This document shows positions 8,152 to 14,597 of a stretch of 20,050 nucleotides of DNA, in pieces. The position numbers and the translations under genes were made by a program. This DNA comes from Candidatus Dadabacteria bacterium RIFCSPHIGHO2_12_FULL_53_21. GTDB lineage: Bacteria > Desulfobacterota_D > UBA1144 > Nemesobacterales > UBA2774. Below the pieces are notes generated by a model. It was not told the DNA's origin. It was given only the letters and a program-made list of their open reading frames with translations, and did not search any database. Numbering within the stretch: position 1 is the stretch's first letter; every line of letters starts with the position of its first letter. The stretch spans positions 1 to 20,050 of the forward strand of contig MFCJ01000150.1 in the NCBI GenBank assembly GCA_001775255.1. Direction: 5' to 3'.

Positions 8152-8180
8152 AATATATGCGAGCCATGATTTGTTGTCAA
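8152..8180 (-). promoter_or_regulatory. Sigma70-type promoter of the serA-hisZ-purA operon
   Basis: Read on the minus strand, a perfect TTGACA (8180-8175) is followed after exactly 17 nt by TATATT (8157-8152), a five-of-six -10. Transcription should start near 8145 and give a leader of about 38 nt before the TTG start at 8107. This puts the upstream in-frame ATG at 8167 outside the mRNA. Confidence 0.75.
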
Positions 8181-8189
8181 TTACATGGG

Positions 8190-8230
8190 TTCCCCGCCTG
8201 GAGGCGTCTGATACCGGAGCGCCTGGGGAA
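8190..8230. repeat. Compound inverted repeat between divergent serA and tatC
   Basis: TTCCCC (8190-8195) pairs perfectly with GGGGAA (8225-8230). Nested inside, AGGCG (8202-8206) pairs with CGCCT (8220-8224). A second CGCCT at 8195-8199 can pair with the same AGGCG, so two arrangements compete. The element starts 9 bp upstream of the serA -35 box and is outside both predicted transcripts, so a protein-binding site is more plausible than an RNA structure. Confidence 0.4.
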
Positions 8231-8276
8231 TTACCGCCGGATGGACGATGTTAGCATACATGCCGGAGGGCGTTGT

Positions 8277-8305
8277 TTGAGAACGCTCCGCTATTGGGTT
8301 AAGCT
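8277..8305 (+). promoter_or_regulatory. Possible promoter for tatC
   Basis: TTGAGA (8277-8282) and TAAGCT (8300-8305) are separated by 17 nt. The -10 keeps only the key T, A and final T. A start near 8312 would leave almost no leader before ATG 8318, so either tatC begins at ATG 8333 or this call is wrong. Confidence 0.35.
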
Positions 8306-8317
8306 TTTGCCCCATCT

Positions 8318-9088
8318 ATGGAAGAATCCAAAATGTCGTTCCTTGAGCACCTGGGGGAATTGAGGCGGAGGATACTCTGGTCGCTCCTCGCAATTCTCGT
8401 TTGTTTCATACCTGCTTACTATTTTTCGAATCAGCTATTCGATTTCCTTATGGAGCCTATCAGGGACAACCTCCCCCAGGGTAGCACGCTTATATTTACG
8501 ATGCCCGCCGAAGGGTTCATGACTTATCTTAAAGTTTCCATATTTGCGGCGATTGCCGCCGCGGTGCCCTTTATCCTCTACCAGGCCTGGAAATTCATTG
8601 CGCCCGGGCTATACAAGCATGAAAGGCAGATAATAATTCCGTTTATTTTTTTCGGGACCCTGTTCTTCGCTTTCGGGGCTTCGTTCTGCTACTACGTGGC
8701 CGCGCCGCCCGCGTTCAAGTTCCTCCTCAACGAATATTCGTCGGAATACGTCAAGGCGTTTCCCTCCATAAGCCAGGCCCTTTCCTTCTTTATGACCCTT
8801 ATCCTGGGCTTCGGGCTTATTTTCGAATTCCCTCTCGTGATTTTTGTTTTAGCGAGGATCGGGATTGTTAACAGCGCATGGCTCAGAAAACAGAGGAAGT
8901 ACGCTATCCTCGTAAGCGCGGTCGCTGCCGCCGTGCTCACGCCTACAACGGACGCAATATCGTTTATGTTCATGTTCCTCCCGATAATAGTATTCTACGA
9001 GCTCGGGATCCTTGTGGCCTGGATGTTCGGCAAAAAGGCTGCCCCGGTCGAGGAAGCGGGACCTCCCGCCGACGGCGGTGTCTCCTGA
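8318..9088 (+). CDS. tatC: Sec-independent (twin-arginine) protein translocase subunit TatC
   Basis: TatC is the integral membrane receptor that recognises twin-arginine signal peptides and, with TatA/TatB, moves folded proteins across the cytoplasmic membrane. The 256-residue protein has the expected six hydrophobic helices. It also has the family signature at the N-terminus (FLEHLGELRRRI), a first periplasmic loop with MPAEGFMTYLKVS, the PFILYQAWKFIAPGLYKHER segment, and FEFPLVIFVLARIGI. The C-terminus is a short Pro/Ala-rich cytoplasmic tail. Neither ATG 8318 nor the in-frame ATG 8333 has a strong Shine-Dalgarno; GGAAGAA at 8320-8326 would fit the latter, giving a product starting MSFLEHLGEL. 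No tatA/tatB homologue is adjacent, so the partner subunits must lie elsewhere. Confidence 0.95.
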   Translation: MEESKMSFLEHLGELRRRILWSLLAILVCFIPAYYFSNQLFDFLMEPIRDNLPQGSTLIFTMPAEGFMTYLKVSIFAAIAAAVPFILYQAWKFIAPGLYKHERQIIIPFIFFGTLFFAFGASFCYYVAAPPAFKFLLNEYSSEYVKAFPSISQALSFFMTLILGFGLIFEFPLVIFVLARIGIVNSAWLRKQRKYAILVSAVAAAVLTPTTDAISFMFMFLPIIVFYELGILVAWMFGKKAAPVEEAGPPADGGVS

Positions 9089-9157
9089 TCTGTCACTCCC
9101 CGTTTCCGATTTGTTTGTTTGCCTGAGATACTCATGGGGCTGTACCGTTTGAAGGAC

Positions 9158-9185
9158 TTGACTTTTCACCATAAAAAAATAAAGT
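9158..9185 (+). promoter_or_regulatory. Probable promoter for the acyl-CoA ligase gene
   Basis: TTGACT (9158-9163) and TAAAGT (9180-9185) are 16 nt apart in an A-rich stretch unlike the GC-rich coding DNA. A start near 9192 gives a leader of about 65 nt, with GAGAGGGGA (9242-9250) as ribosome binding site. Confidence 0.5.
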
Positions 9186-9257
9186 AGAAAATGAAATCGG
9201 TCTCTGTTAAAAATTCAAAAGTTATTTATTCGAGATCGCTCGAGAGGGGATATAAGA

Positions 9258-10976
9258 ATGGCATCCAAACCCAAGCGGAAGAAGGGCCGCGACCTCATGC
9301 ATCCTGTCACCTACAAGCGGGAGAACGGCAAGTTCAATGTGGAGTGGTACGCGGGCCAGGATAAGATCAACTGGGTGCTTCCCAGGATACTCAAGCAGCA
9401 GGCAAAGAAGCTGGGAACGAAACCGTTCCTCCAGTTCGGGTACAGGAAGCCGCTCAGTTATTTCAAGACAAACCAGCTGGCGAACAAGATCGCCAACGGG
9501 CTCCTCAGGCTCGGTATAAAGAAAGGCGAGAAGGTCGCGGTGTATATGCCGAATTCGGACGATTACGTGATTACGTGGTTCGGCATCCTGAAAATGGGCG
9601 CCGTCATGGTGCCGATAAACACGGCGTACAAGATGGATTTCCTCCAGTACATACTCGACAGCTCCGATTCGAAGGCCCTTTTCATAGCCGAGGAGTATCT
9701 CGACAGGATGCCCCCCATAGCGAACGACCTGCCGCAGCTCGAGCGTGTAATAGTATGGACCAGGGGCGGCAGCGATAAATTCGATAAACACGGTTTTAAT
9801 TTCGAGAGCATGACCCCGTACTCGAAGTTCATAAAGTCCCAGAAGAGCACTGACCCGGGCGTCGATATCACGTTCATGGATTATGCGAGGCTCATGTATA
9901 CGTCGGGCACGACCGGGAGGTCGAAGGGGGTCGTGAGGCCCTGCGCAGCCGATTACTCGAGCGCCAGGAATTATGCCGAGATAATGGACGTGGGCCCGCG
10001 GGACGTCTGCTTCACGTGCCTCCCGCTATATCATTCGAACGCCATGGTAATGTCCGTATACCCGGCTCTTATCAAGGGGGCCAAGGTGGTCGTCGAGGAG
10101 AAGTACTCGGCGAGCCAGTTTTGGAAATGGATCAAGGACCACGGGGTGACCAAGTTCAACATCGTCGGGACCATGGCCTATTTCATGTGGAACACGCCGC
10201 CCGTGCCCGAGGAAAAGCAGCACAAGGTAAGGCTCGTTCTGGGCTCCCCCGCGCCTCACGACATAATAGAGAAATTTATGGAGAGGTTTAATATCAGGTT
10301 CATGGAAGGGTACGGGCTTACGGAGATAGGGCAGTGCACGTGGATGAGGCCGGGCGAGCCTTTCAGGGTGGGCTCGTGCGGCAAGGAAGCGCCCGGTTAC
10401 GAGATCAAGGTCGCCGACCCGGAGACCGACGAGGAAGTCCCGAGGGGACACGTGGGCGAGATAATAGTACGCCCGAGGACCCCCAACATAATGCTCCATT
10501 TCTACAATAAGATGCCCGAGAAGACCGTGCAGGACTTCAGGAACTTCTGGTTCCATACCGGGGACGCGGGCATGATGGACAAGGACGGATACATATATTT
10601 CGTGGACAGGGTGAAGGACTATATAAGGAGGAGGGGCGAGAACATAAGCTCGTTCGAGGTCGAGAAGATCGTGAGCTCCCACCTCGATATAGAGGAGTGC
10701 GGCGTCATAGGCATTAAGGCTGAGAGCGGGGGGTACGCCGAGGACGAGGTCATGATCGTAGTGGTTCCCAGGAGGGGCAAAAAAATCGATCCGCACGAGC
10801 TCATGGAATTCCTCGAGCCCAGGATGCCCCACTTCATGCTCCCGAGATTCATACGGTTCGAGACGATACTGCCCAAGACGGGGACGGAGAGGGTGCAGAA
10901 GAACAAGCTCCGCGAGACGGGCATCACCAAAGATACCTGGGACAGGGAGAAGGTCGGATACAAGGTCAAACGCTGA
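9258..10976 (+). CDS. CaiC-like acyl-CoA ligase / AMP-binding (ANL superfamily) enzyme
   Basis: ANL enzymes activate a carboxylate with ATP to an acyl-adenylate and then usually transfer it to CoA. The 572-residue cytosolic protein has the phosphate-binding YTSGTTGRSKG loop at 214-224, GYGLTE at 351-356, FHTGDAG, and the hinge DRVKDYIRRRGENISSFEVE, whose RRGEN form resembles crotonobetaine/carnitine-CoA ligase. The A10 motif, which normally carries the catalytic lysine as GK, here reads PKTGTERVQK (539-548). Arg545 therefore stands where the lysine is expected. The first 30 residues are very basic (KPKRKKGRD), longer than in simple family members. The gene stands alone with its own promoter; GAGAGGGGA lies 7 nt before the ATG. 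The substrate cannot be read from sequence. Confidence 0.9.
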   Translation: MASKPKRKKGRDLMHPVTYKRENGKFNVEWYAGQDKINWVLPRILKQQAKKLGTKPFLQFGYRKPLSYFKTNQLANKIANGLLRLGIKKGEKVAVYMPNSDDYVITWFGILKMGAVMVPINTAYKMDFLQYILDSSDSKALFIAEEYLDRMPPIANDLPQLERVIVWTRGGSDKFDKHGFNFESMTPYSKFIKSQKSTDPGVDITFMDYARLMYTSGTTGRSKGVVRPCAADYSSARNYAEIMDVGPRDVCFTCLPLYHSNAMVMSVYPALIKGAKVVVEEKYSASQFWKWIKDHGVTKFNIVGTMAYFMWNTPPVPEEKQHKVRLVLGSPAPHDIIEKFMERFNIRFMEGYGLTEIGQCTWMRPGEPFRVGSCGKEAPGYEIKVADPETDEEVPRGHVGEIIVRPRTPNIMLHFYNKMPEKTVQDFRNFWFHTGDAGMMDKDGYIYFVDRVKDYIRRRGENISSFEVEKIVSSHLDIEECGVIGIKAESGGYAEDEVMIVVVPRRGKKIDPHELMEFLEPRMPHFMLPRFIRFETILPKTGTERVQKNKLRETGITKDTWDREKVGYKVKR

Positions 10977-11007
10977 CCATGCACAGCACTATGGCTTTAA
11001 ATTTGAT

Positions 11008-11036
11008 TTGCAGCAGCTTATCGCGTGTTTTATAGT
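11008..11036 (+). promoter_or_regulatory. Probable promoter for the small exported protein gene
   Basis: TTGCAG (11008-11013) and TATAGT (11031-11036) are separated by 17 nt. Transcription would begin near 11043, 28 nt before the ATG at 11071. This also argues against the longer in-frame start at 11008, which would overlap the -35 box. Confidence 0.5.
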
Positions 11037-11070
11037 TTCTATAAATTCCTTTTCGATAGGGAGAGCCGTC

Positions 11071-11337
11071 ATGTCGAGGATAATAAAGGTTTCACTGCCG
11101 TTTTTAGCGGGCGTTCTCTTTGCCGCGTTTCTCATGGGCACTTTTAATATGTTCAGGGAAGCGAATGCCCAGCCCGGATACCAGCCGAACATGGAGCAGG
11201 CGCTCGGCAACCTGCACGCGGCGCGGATCAATCTCGAAGTATCGTCCCCCGACAAGGGCGGGCACAGGGTTCAGGCCCTGGAGCTCGTTAACCAGGCGAT
11301 AACGCAGGTCAGGCTCGGCATCAATTTCGCCGAATAA
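11071..11337 (+). CDS. Small exported helical protein with DKGGHR motif, function unknown
   Basis: This 88-residue protein has a basic N-terminus, a hydrophobic run at about residues 7-24, and a possible signal-peptidase site after ANA (31-33), leaving a mature peptide of about 55 residues. The mature part is predicted to be two helices with regularly spaced hydrophobics (MEQALGNLHAARINLE and RVQALELVNQAITQVRLGI) joined by a turn containing SPDKGGHR. From memory, similar small secreted proteins with a DKGGHR turn occur in several Proteobacteria and have no known function. GGGAGAG, ending 5 nt before ATG 11071, sets the start. Uncleaved membrane anchoring is an alternative. It sits alone between the acyl-CoA ligase and the DUF1152 gene. 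Confidence 0.75.
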   Translation: MSRIIKVSLPFLAGVLFAAFLMGTFNMFREANAQPGYQPNMEQALGNLHAARINLEVSSPDKGGHRVQALELVNQAITQVRLGINFAE

Positions 11338-11474
11338 AAATAGCATATCATCTGAAGCTGAACGGCATTTACACACGGGGTGGAGCCCTGTCTAAAATAA
11401 TTTCATTCCCGGTCCTGAATCCCGGCTGACACTATTCCGCTCCCATCGCCTGTATTCCCCGTACACCGCATCAA

Positions 11475-11502
11475 TTGAAAGTTGCGCCCCTTGAAGTAGA
11501 GT
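11475..11502 (+). promoter_or_regulatory. Possible promoter for the DUF1152 gene
   Basis: TTGAAA (11475-11480) and TAGAGT (11497-11502) are 16 nt apart. The -10 is a four-of-six match. It would give a leader of about 43 nt before the TTG start at 11552. Confidence 0.4.
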
Positions 11503-11551
11503 ATTTGACGCATATTCCCGTATTTCAAACACCTGAAACCGGAGAGCAGTC

Positions 11552-12511
11552 TTGCAGGTTAACAGATCGCTGAGACATATCCTTACGAATTCGAGGAAGG
11601 CCATGCTTATAGGCATAGGCGGCGGGGGAGACATCGTAGGCACGATCCCGACATCTGACCTCCTGGGTCTTTTCGGAATCGAGTGCATACTCGGGGGCCT
11701 TTCTTGGGAAAGGTCCGTGATAGACCCCATGCCGGGCCCGCGAAAATTCGATGAGGTAAGGAACGCCCGTAAACTGAACGAAGTCGTCTGGTTTGCGAAT
11801 AAGGACACCGTAACGAGTACGGGCGTCAGGTTCGCCGAATCGGGAGTGGCGGAGGTCCTCGGGGAGGAGACTCTCTTAATTAACATTCATCCCGGCCCTG
11901 AGGCCGTAGCTGATGGAATCCTCCACGCTGCGGGCGAGCTTGGGGCCGATCTGATTATGGGCATAGACGTCGGGGGTGATCTGCTCGCTTTAGGGAACGA
12001 GCCCGGGCTTATGAGCCCGCTCGCGGATTCGATAATGACGGCGTCTTTCGCCATGATCGAAAAAAGAATGCCGGCGATAATGGGGCTCTTCGGGTTCGGG
12101 AGCGACGGAGAGCTTACTCAGGAGGAGCTTGAGCGGTCTATGTCCGTACTGGCGAGGGAAGGGGGGCTCCTCGGAAGCTGGGGGATAACGAAGGAGGCGC
12201 TCTCCCTCCTCGAAAAGCTGATCGCCGTGGTCCCTACGGAAGCGAGCCGTACCCCGACGCTTTACGCAAAGGGGGAGTTTTCGGATACGAGCATAAGGAG
12301 CGGCAGGAGGCAGGTAAGCCTTTCCATGTCGTCGACGGTCACTTATTATTTCTCTCCGGGCGTATTATATGAAAAATTATCGGTCCTCTCCCGCGCAGTC
12401 TCCCGGTCAGGGAGCCTCGGGGAAGCGAACGAATGCCTCCACGGCCTGGGGATTTATACCGAATACGATATCGAGCTCGATAAATTCAATAAGGAAAAAG
12501 GGATAGCTTGA
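11552..12511 (+). CDS. DUF1152 domain-containing protein
   Basis: This 319-residue protein matches DUF1152, a family of unknown function reported from archaea and scattered bacteria. The N-terminal glycine-rich GIGGGGDIVGT at about 21-31 looks like a nucleotide- or phosphate-binding loop. A second acidic-glycine cluster, IMGIDVGGDLLALGNEPGLM, follows near the middle, and the C-terminal third has alternating strands and helices. No signal peptide or membrane segment is seen, so it is probably cytosolic. Translation likely begins at TTG 11552: GGAGAG (11541-11546) lies 5 nt upstream, and the next in-frame ATG (11603) would come within a few residues of the glycine loop. It is monocistronic with a probable terminator right after the stop. 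The family assignment is from motif memory, so moderately sure. Confidence 0.8.
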   Translation: MQVNRSLRHILTNSRKAMLIGIGGGGDIVGTIPTSDLLGLFGIECILGGLSWERSVIDPMPGPRKFDEVRNARKLNEVVWFANKDTVTSTGVRFAESGVAEVLGEETLLINIHPGPEAVADGILHAAGELGADLIMGIDVGGDLLALGNEPGLMSPLADSIMTASFAMIEKRMPAIMGLFGFGSDGELTQEELERSMSVLAREGGLLGSWGITKEALSLLEKLIAVVPTEASRTPTLYAKGEFSDTSIRSGRRQVSLSMSSTVTYYFSPGVLYEKLSVLSRAVSRSGSLGEANECLHGLGIYTEYDIELDKFNKEKGIA

Positions 12512-12550
12512 CCGGGAGACCCGTGCCCGGGAGCCGGTCCCCGTTTCTTT
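12510..12550 (+). terminator. Probable Rho-independent terminator after the DUF1152 gene
   Basis: Starting at the stop codon, GACCGG (12510-12515) pairs with CCGGTC (12534-12539). Alternatively, GGGAGACC pairs with GGTCCCC with one bulged A. The stem is GC-rich and a T-rich tail (GTTTCTTTT) follows. The large loop and interrupted T-run lower confidence. Confidence 0.5.
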
Positions 12551-12647
12551 TCGTCCTTTTCCTCTATTCACGGCGCGGACAGGTTTCTGAGAGGGTTTTC
12601 GGGCGGCAATAATTCCCCGCGAGATTATATGTATAAGGTGAATTTTT

Positions 12648-12678
12648 TTGACACCCCCTTTATTTCATGTTAAATAAT
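12648..12678 (+). promoter_or_regulatory. Promoter region of the ATP synthase operon
   Basis: A perfect -35 TTGACA (12648-12653) lies in an AT-rich stretch. The -10 is ambiguous: TTAAAT (12670-12675, spacing 16) or AATAAT (12673-12678, spacing 19). It precedes the small two-helix frame at 12722 and then atpF'. No other credible promoter is seen between here and atpF'. Confidence 0.5.
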
Positions 12679-12721
12679 TTCGTTTTTTGAATGTTCTGCC
12701 CTTAAGGAATTAAGCCCGCAA

Positions 12722-12934
12722 ATGAGTCTGGAAGAAGCGTTAAACGGTTCCTTGAATAAACTCTTTATGGCTCTTGCTCTTATTCTTATCATTTCCTCGG
12801 CGGGCGCTGTTGTGGGTTTAGTGTTGTCCTCCTGCGTGCTCTTTTCGGCTATAACGGTTATGGTAATGACGACCGGCTTTGTTGCTCCCCTCTCCTCAAA
12901 AACGCATACGCGAACGCATACGTGGGGGATATGA
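12722..12934 (+). CDS. Possible small two-helix membrane protein upstream of the ATP synthase genes
   Basis: This is a 70-codon frame with two hydrophobic stretches, at about residues 14-35 and 38-55, and a short polar tail. It sits where atpI or atpZ often lies in ATP synthase operons, but I see no motif of AtpI, AtpZ, subunit a or subunit c (no essential Arg or Asp/Glu in the membrane). Codon use is T-richer than in the neighbouring genes, and AAGGA (12704-12708) is a distant 13 nt from the ATG. It ends in a short repeat region (12901-12922). It may be a real small gene, a decayed remnant, or chance coding in a hydrophobic frame. Confidence 0.35.
   Translation: MSLEEALNGSLNKLFMALALILIISSAGAVVGLVLSSCVLFSAITVMVMTTGFVAPLSSKTHTRTHTWGI
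12901..12922 (+). repeat. Short tandem direct repeat AACGCATACG
   Basis: AACGCATACG occurs at 12901-12910 and again at 12913-12922, a 12-bp period, at the 3' end of the small frame before atpF'. This could be replication slippage. Confidence 0.6.
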
Positions 12935-12978
12935 AGTAGGTATTGCCGGAGTCATCCTCGGCAAAGGAGATATGAAGT
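12928..12978 (+). repeat. Direct repeat of the atpF' start region (GATATGAAGT)
   Basis: GATATGAAGT occurs at 12928-12937 and at 12969-12978. The second copy follows the AAAGGAG ribosome binding site and contains ATG 12972. The first copy reads ATG AAG TAG and stops at once. It looks like a small partial duplication around the translation start, or chance. Confidence 0.45.
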
Positions 12979-12980
12979 CA

Positions 12981-13493
12981 ATGAATCAAAAGAAATTCAT
13001 CCCTGCAATATCTCTCTTCTTATTCCTCACGGCCGCCTCCCAGGCGTTTGCATCCGAGGATTTGCTCAGCGTTAACAAGACCGTAATCATACAGATCGTA
13101 ATTTTTATTGCCGCCATATACATACTGAACACTCTGGTTTTCAAGCCGTTTATGGAGCTTATAGACAGGCGCGACAAGCTTACGAAGGGCGCCATAAAGG
13201 AAGCAAAAGAGCTCGAAGAGAAGGTAAAGGAAATAATCCTCGAATACGAAGCCAAGTTGAATGAAGCCAGGGCCCAGGCCTTGGAGGAGCGGCATAAAAT
13301 AGTACGCGAGGGGGAGAGCGCCGCGGCAGCGATTATTTCTAAAACGAGAGAGGAAACGGCTGGGCTCCTCGACGATGCTAAAAGGAAACTCGAGGCCGAG
13401 GCCGAGGTAATAAAGGAGAAGCTCAAGGGAGACGTTCAGCTGCTGTCGAAGGAAATCGCCGCCAAGGTATTGGGAAGGGAGGCCGGCGTATGA
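12981..13493 (+). CDS. atpF': F0F1 ATP synthase subunit b' (peripheral stalk)
   Basis: Subunit b' forms, with b, the stator stalk that links F1 to the membrane subunit a. The 170-residue protein has a signal-like hydrophobic stretch at about 6-23 ending AFA. A membrane helix follows at about 34-54 (IIQIVIFIAAIYILNTLVF), then FKPFMELIDRRD, typical of b-type subunits. The rest is a long charged coiled coil rich in Glu, Lys and Ala. I start at ATG 12981 because AGGAG (12965-12969) is 11 nt upstream. The alternative ATG 12972 lies only 2 nt from it and would add three residues (MKS). The gene overlaps atpF by 4 bases (ATGA). It leads the peripheral-stalk and F1 cluster; atpB and atpE are not upstream. 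Confidence 0.88.
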   Translation: MNQKKFIPAISLFLFLTAASQAFASEDLLSVNKTVIIQIVIFIAAIYILNTLVFKPFMELIDRRDKLTKGAIKEAKELEEKVKEIILEYEAKLNEARAQALEERHKIVREGESAAAAIISKTREETAGLLDDAKRKLEAEAEVIKEKLKGDVQLLSKEIAAKVLGREAGV

Positions 13494-14044
13494 ACGAATA
13501 CGGAATAATTAATCTCATCCTCACGGGGGCCTCGGAACACGGCGCATTTAACTGGCGGTTCGTAATGGAACATGCCGTCAATCTTATAATTCTTCTGGGT
13601 GTGCTCGTCTACTTCCTCAAGACGCCTGTAAAGAATTTCCTCGTTGAAAGGCGCGGGACGATCAGTCACGAGATCGATACGGCGCAGAAGATCATAGGGG
13701 AAGCGAAATCGAAGTATGACGAGTATGCGAGGAAGCTTCAGGCAATCGAGTCCGAGATTAACAACCTGAAGGATACTCTCCACAAGCAGGGGGAGTCCGA
13801 GAGGGCGGAATTGTTGAGGCAGGCCGATGCGGCTTCGGAAACCATAAGAAAGGAAGCCAGGGAGACGATAGTGCTCCAGACCGAGCGCGCCAGGCGTGAA
13901 ATACAGAACGAGGTCGTGAACCTCGCTCTCGGGAACGCGGAAGCGCTGATAAGACAGAACCTGGGCGATTCGGATAAGGAAAGGTTCGTACAGGAATTCA
14001 CCAAGAACATAGAGGATGAAAAATGGCATCAATCGCAACACTGA
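13490..14044 (+). CDS. atpF: F0F1 ATP synthase subunit b
   Basis: This is the second b-type stalk subunit, expected to pair with b' as a heterodimer. The 184-residue protein has a short periplasmic N-terminus and one membrane helix at about 24-43 (EHAVNLIILLGVLVYFL). The conserved turn KTPVKNFLVERRGTISHEI is followed by a heptad-like coiled coil and a C-terminal region (EVVNLALGNAEALIRQNL) that contacts the delta subunit. Unlike b', it has no cleavable-looking signal. Its ATG overlaps the b' stop codon and its 3' end overlaps atpH by 22 nt, so the three genes are tightly coupled in translation. Confidence 0.92.
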   Translation: MNEYGIINLILTGASEHGAFNWRFVMEHAVNLIILLGVLVYFLKTPVKNFLVERRGTISHEIDTAQKIIGEAKSKYDEYARKLQAIESEINNLKDTLHKQGESERAELLRQADAASETIRKEARETIVLQTERARREIQNEVVNLALGNAEALIRQNLGDSDKERFVQEFTKNIEDEKWHQSQH

Positions 14045-14565
14045 GGGACCTCACCGAGGCTCTCATCGAGAGCGCAAGGGAAGAGGGGAAGCTCGACCGT
14101 GTGACCGCGGACCTTGAGGACTTCTTCAAGCAGCTCTCCGATACGGAAAATGTTAGGAATATACTCTGGAGCTCCACTTTCGATTTTCAGGAAAGGAAGG
14201 GGATTGTCGAGGATATAGGCCAAAAGAAGGGCTATGATAAATTAACGGTTAACTTCCTGACAGTCGCGATCGAGCTCGACAAGTTCAAATCACTCGTAAA
14301 ATCCGAACAGACAGTCGTCCAGAAGCTGAGAAAGGCCTCCGGCAGGCTCAAAGCGGAGGTCATTATGGCAACCGAGCCCTCGGAGTCCGATCTGGCAAGG
14401 ATAAAGAGCGCGCTGTCGAAGGCGGTCGGACAGGACGTGGAGGTTACATCCAAGGTCGACCCGGGAATTATCGGCGGAATAATCACCAAGGTTGAAGATA
14501 AGGTGTTCGATGGTAGTATAAAGACCCGGCTTGAGAGAATGAAAAACGTCCTCACGCGGTCCTGA
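14023..14565 (+). CDS. atpH: F0F1 ATP synthase subunit delta
   Basis: Delta caps the F1 alpha-beta ring and ties it to the b/b' stalk. At 180 residues the length is normal. The N-terminal helical bundle (about 1-105) includes RNILWSSTFDFQERKGIVEDI. The C-terminal domain has the family signature DPGIIGGIITKVEDKVFDGS followed by RLERMKNVL. The ATG lies inside the end of atpF; AGAGGA (14011-14016) is 6 nt upstream and fixes the start. atpA follows after a 32-nt gap. Confidence 0.95.
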   Translation: MASIATLRDLTEALIESAREEGKLDRVTADLEDFFKQLSDTENVRNILWSSTFDFQERKGIVEDIGQKKGYDKLTVNFLTVAIELDKFKSLVKSEQTVVQKLRKASGRLKAEVIMATEPSESDLARIKSALSKAVGQDVEVTSKVDPGIIGGIITKVEDKVFDGSIKTRLERMKNVLTRS

Positions 14566-14597
14566 CCCCCCCCTAATTTTATAAGGAGCGAAGAGAT

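Noticed and set aside
8108..8167. 60-nt upstream extension of serA to ATG 8167
   Set aside because: The ATG lies between the -35 and -10 of the serA promoter, has no ribosome binding site, and adds residues not found in the family.
9066..9080. CCGCC-gac-GGCGG hairpin at the end of tatC as a terminator
   Set aside because: It lies inside the coding region and is not followed by a T-run.
10026..10832. 268-codon open frame on the minus strand
   Set aside because: Antisense to the acyl-CoA ligase; the residue make-up, rich in His, Leu, Pro and Tyr, is that of a shadow frame.
11008..11070. N-terminal extension of the small exported protein to ATG 11008
   Set aside because: The extension overlaps the promoter boxes, lacks a ribosome binding site, and would put 21 residues before a normal signal peptide.
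11375..11391. ACGGGG-tggag-CCCTGT hairpin as terminator of the small exported protein gene
   Set aside because: The stem has a G-T wobble and only six pairs, and no T-run follows.
12879..12980. N-terminal extension of AtpF' to ATG 12879
   Set aside because: It would precede the signal-like helix with a basic unrelated stretch; the AAAGGAG site and the family point to 12972 or 12981.
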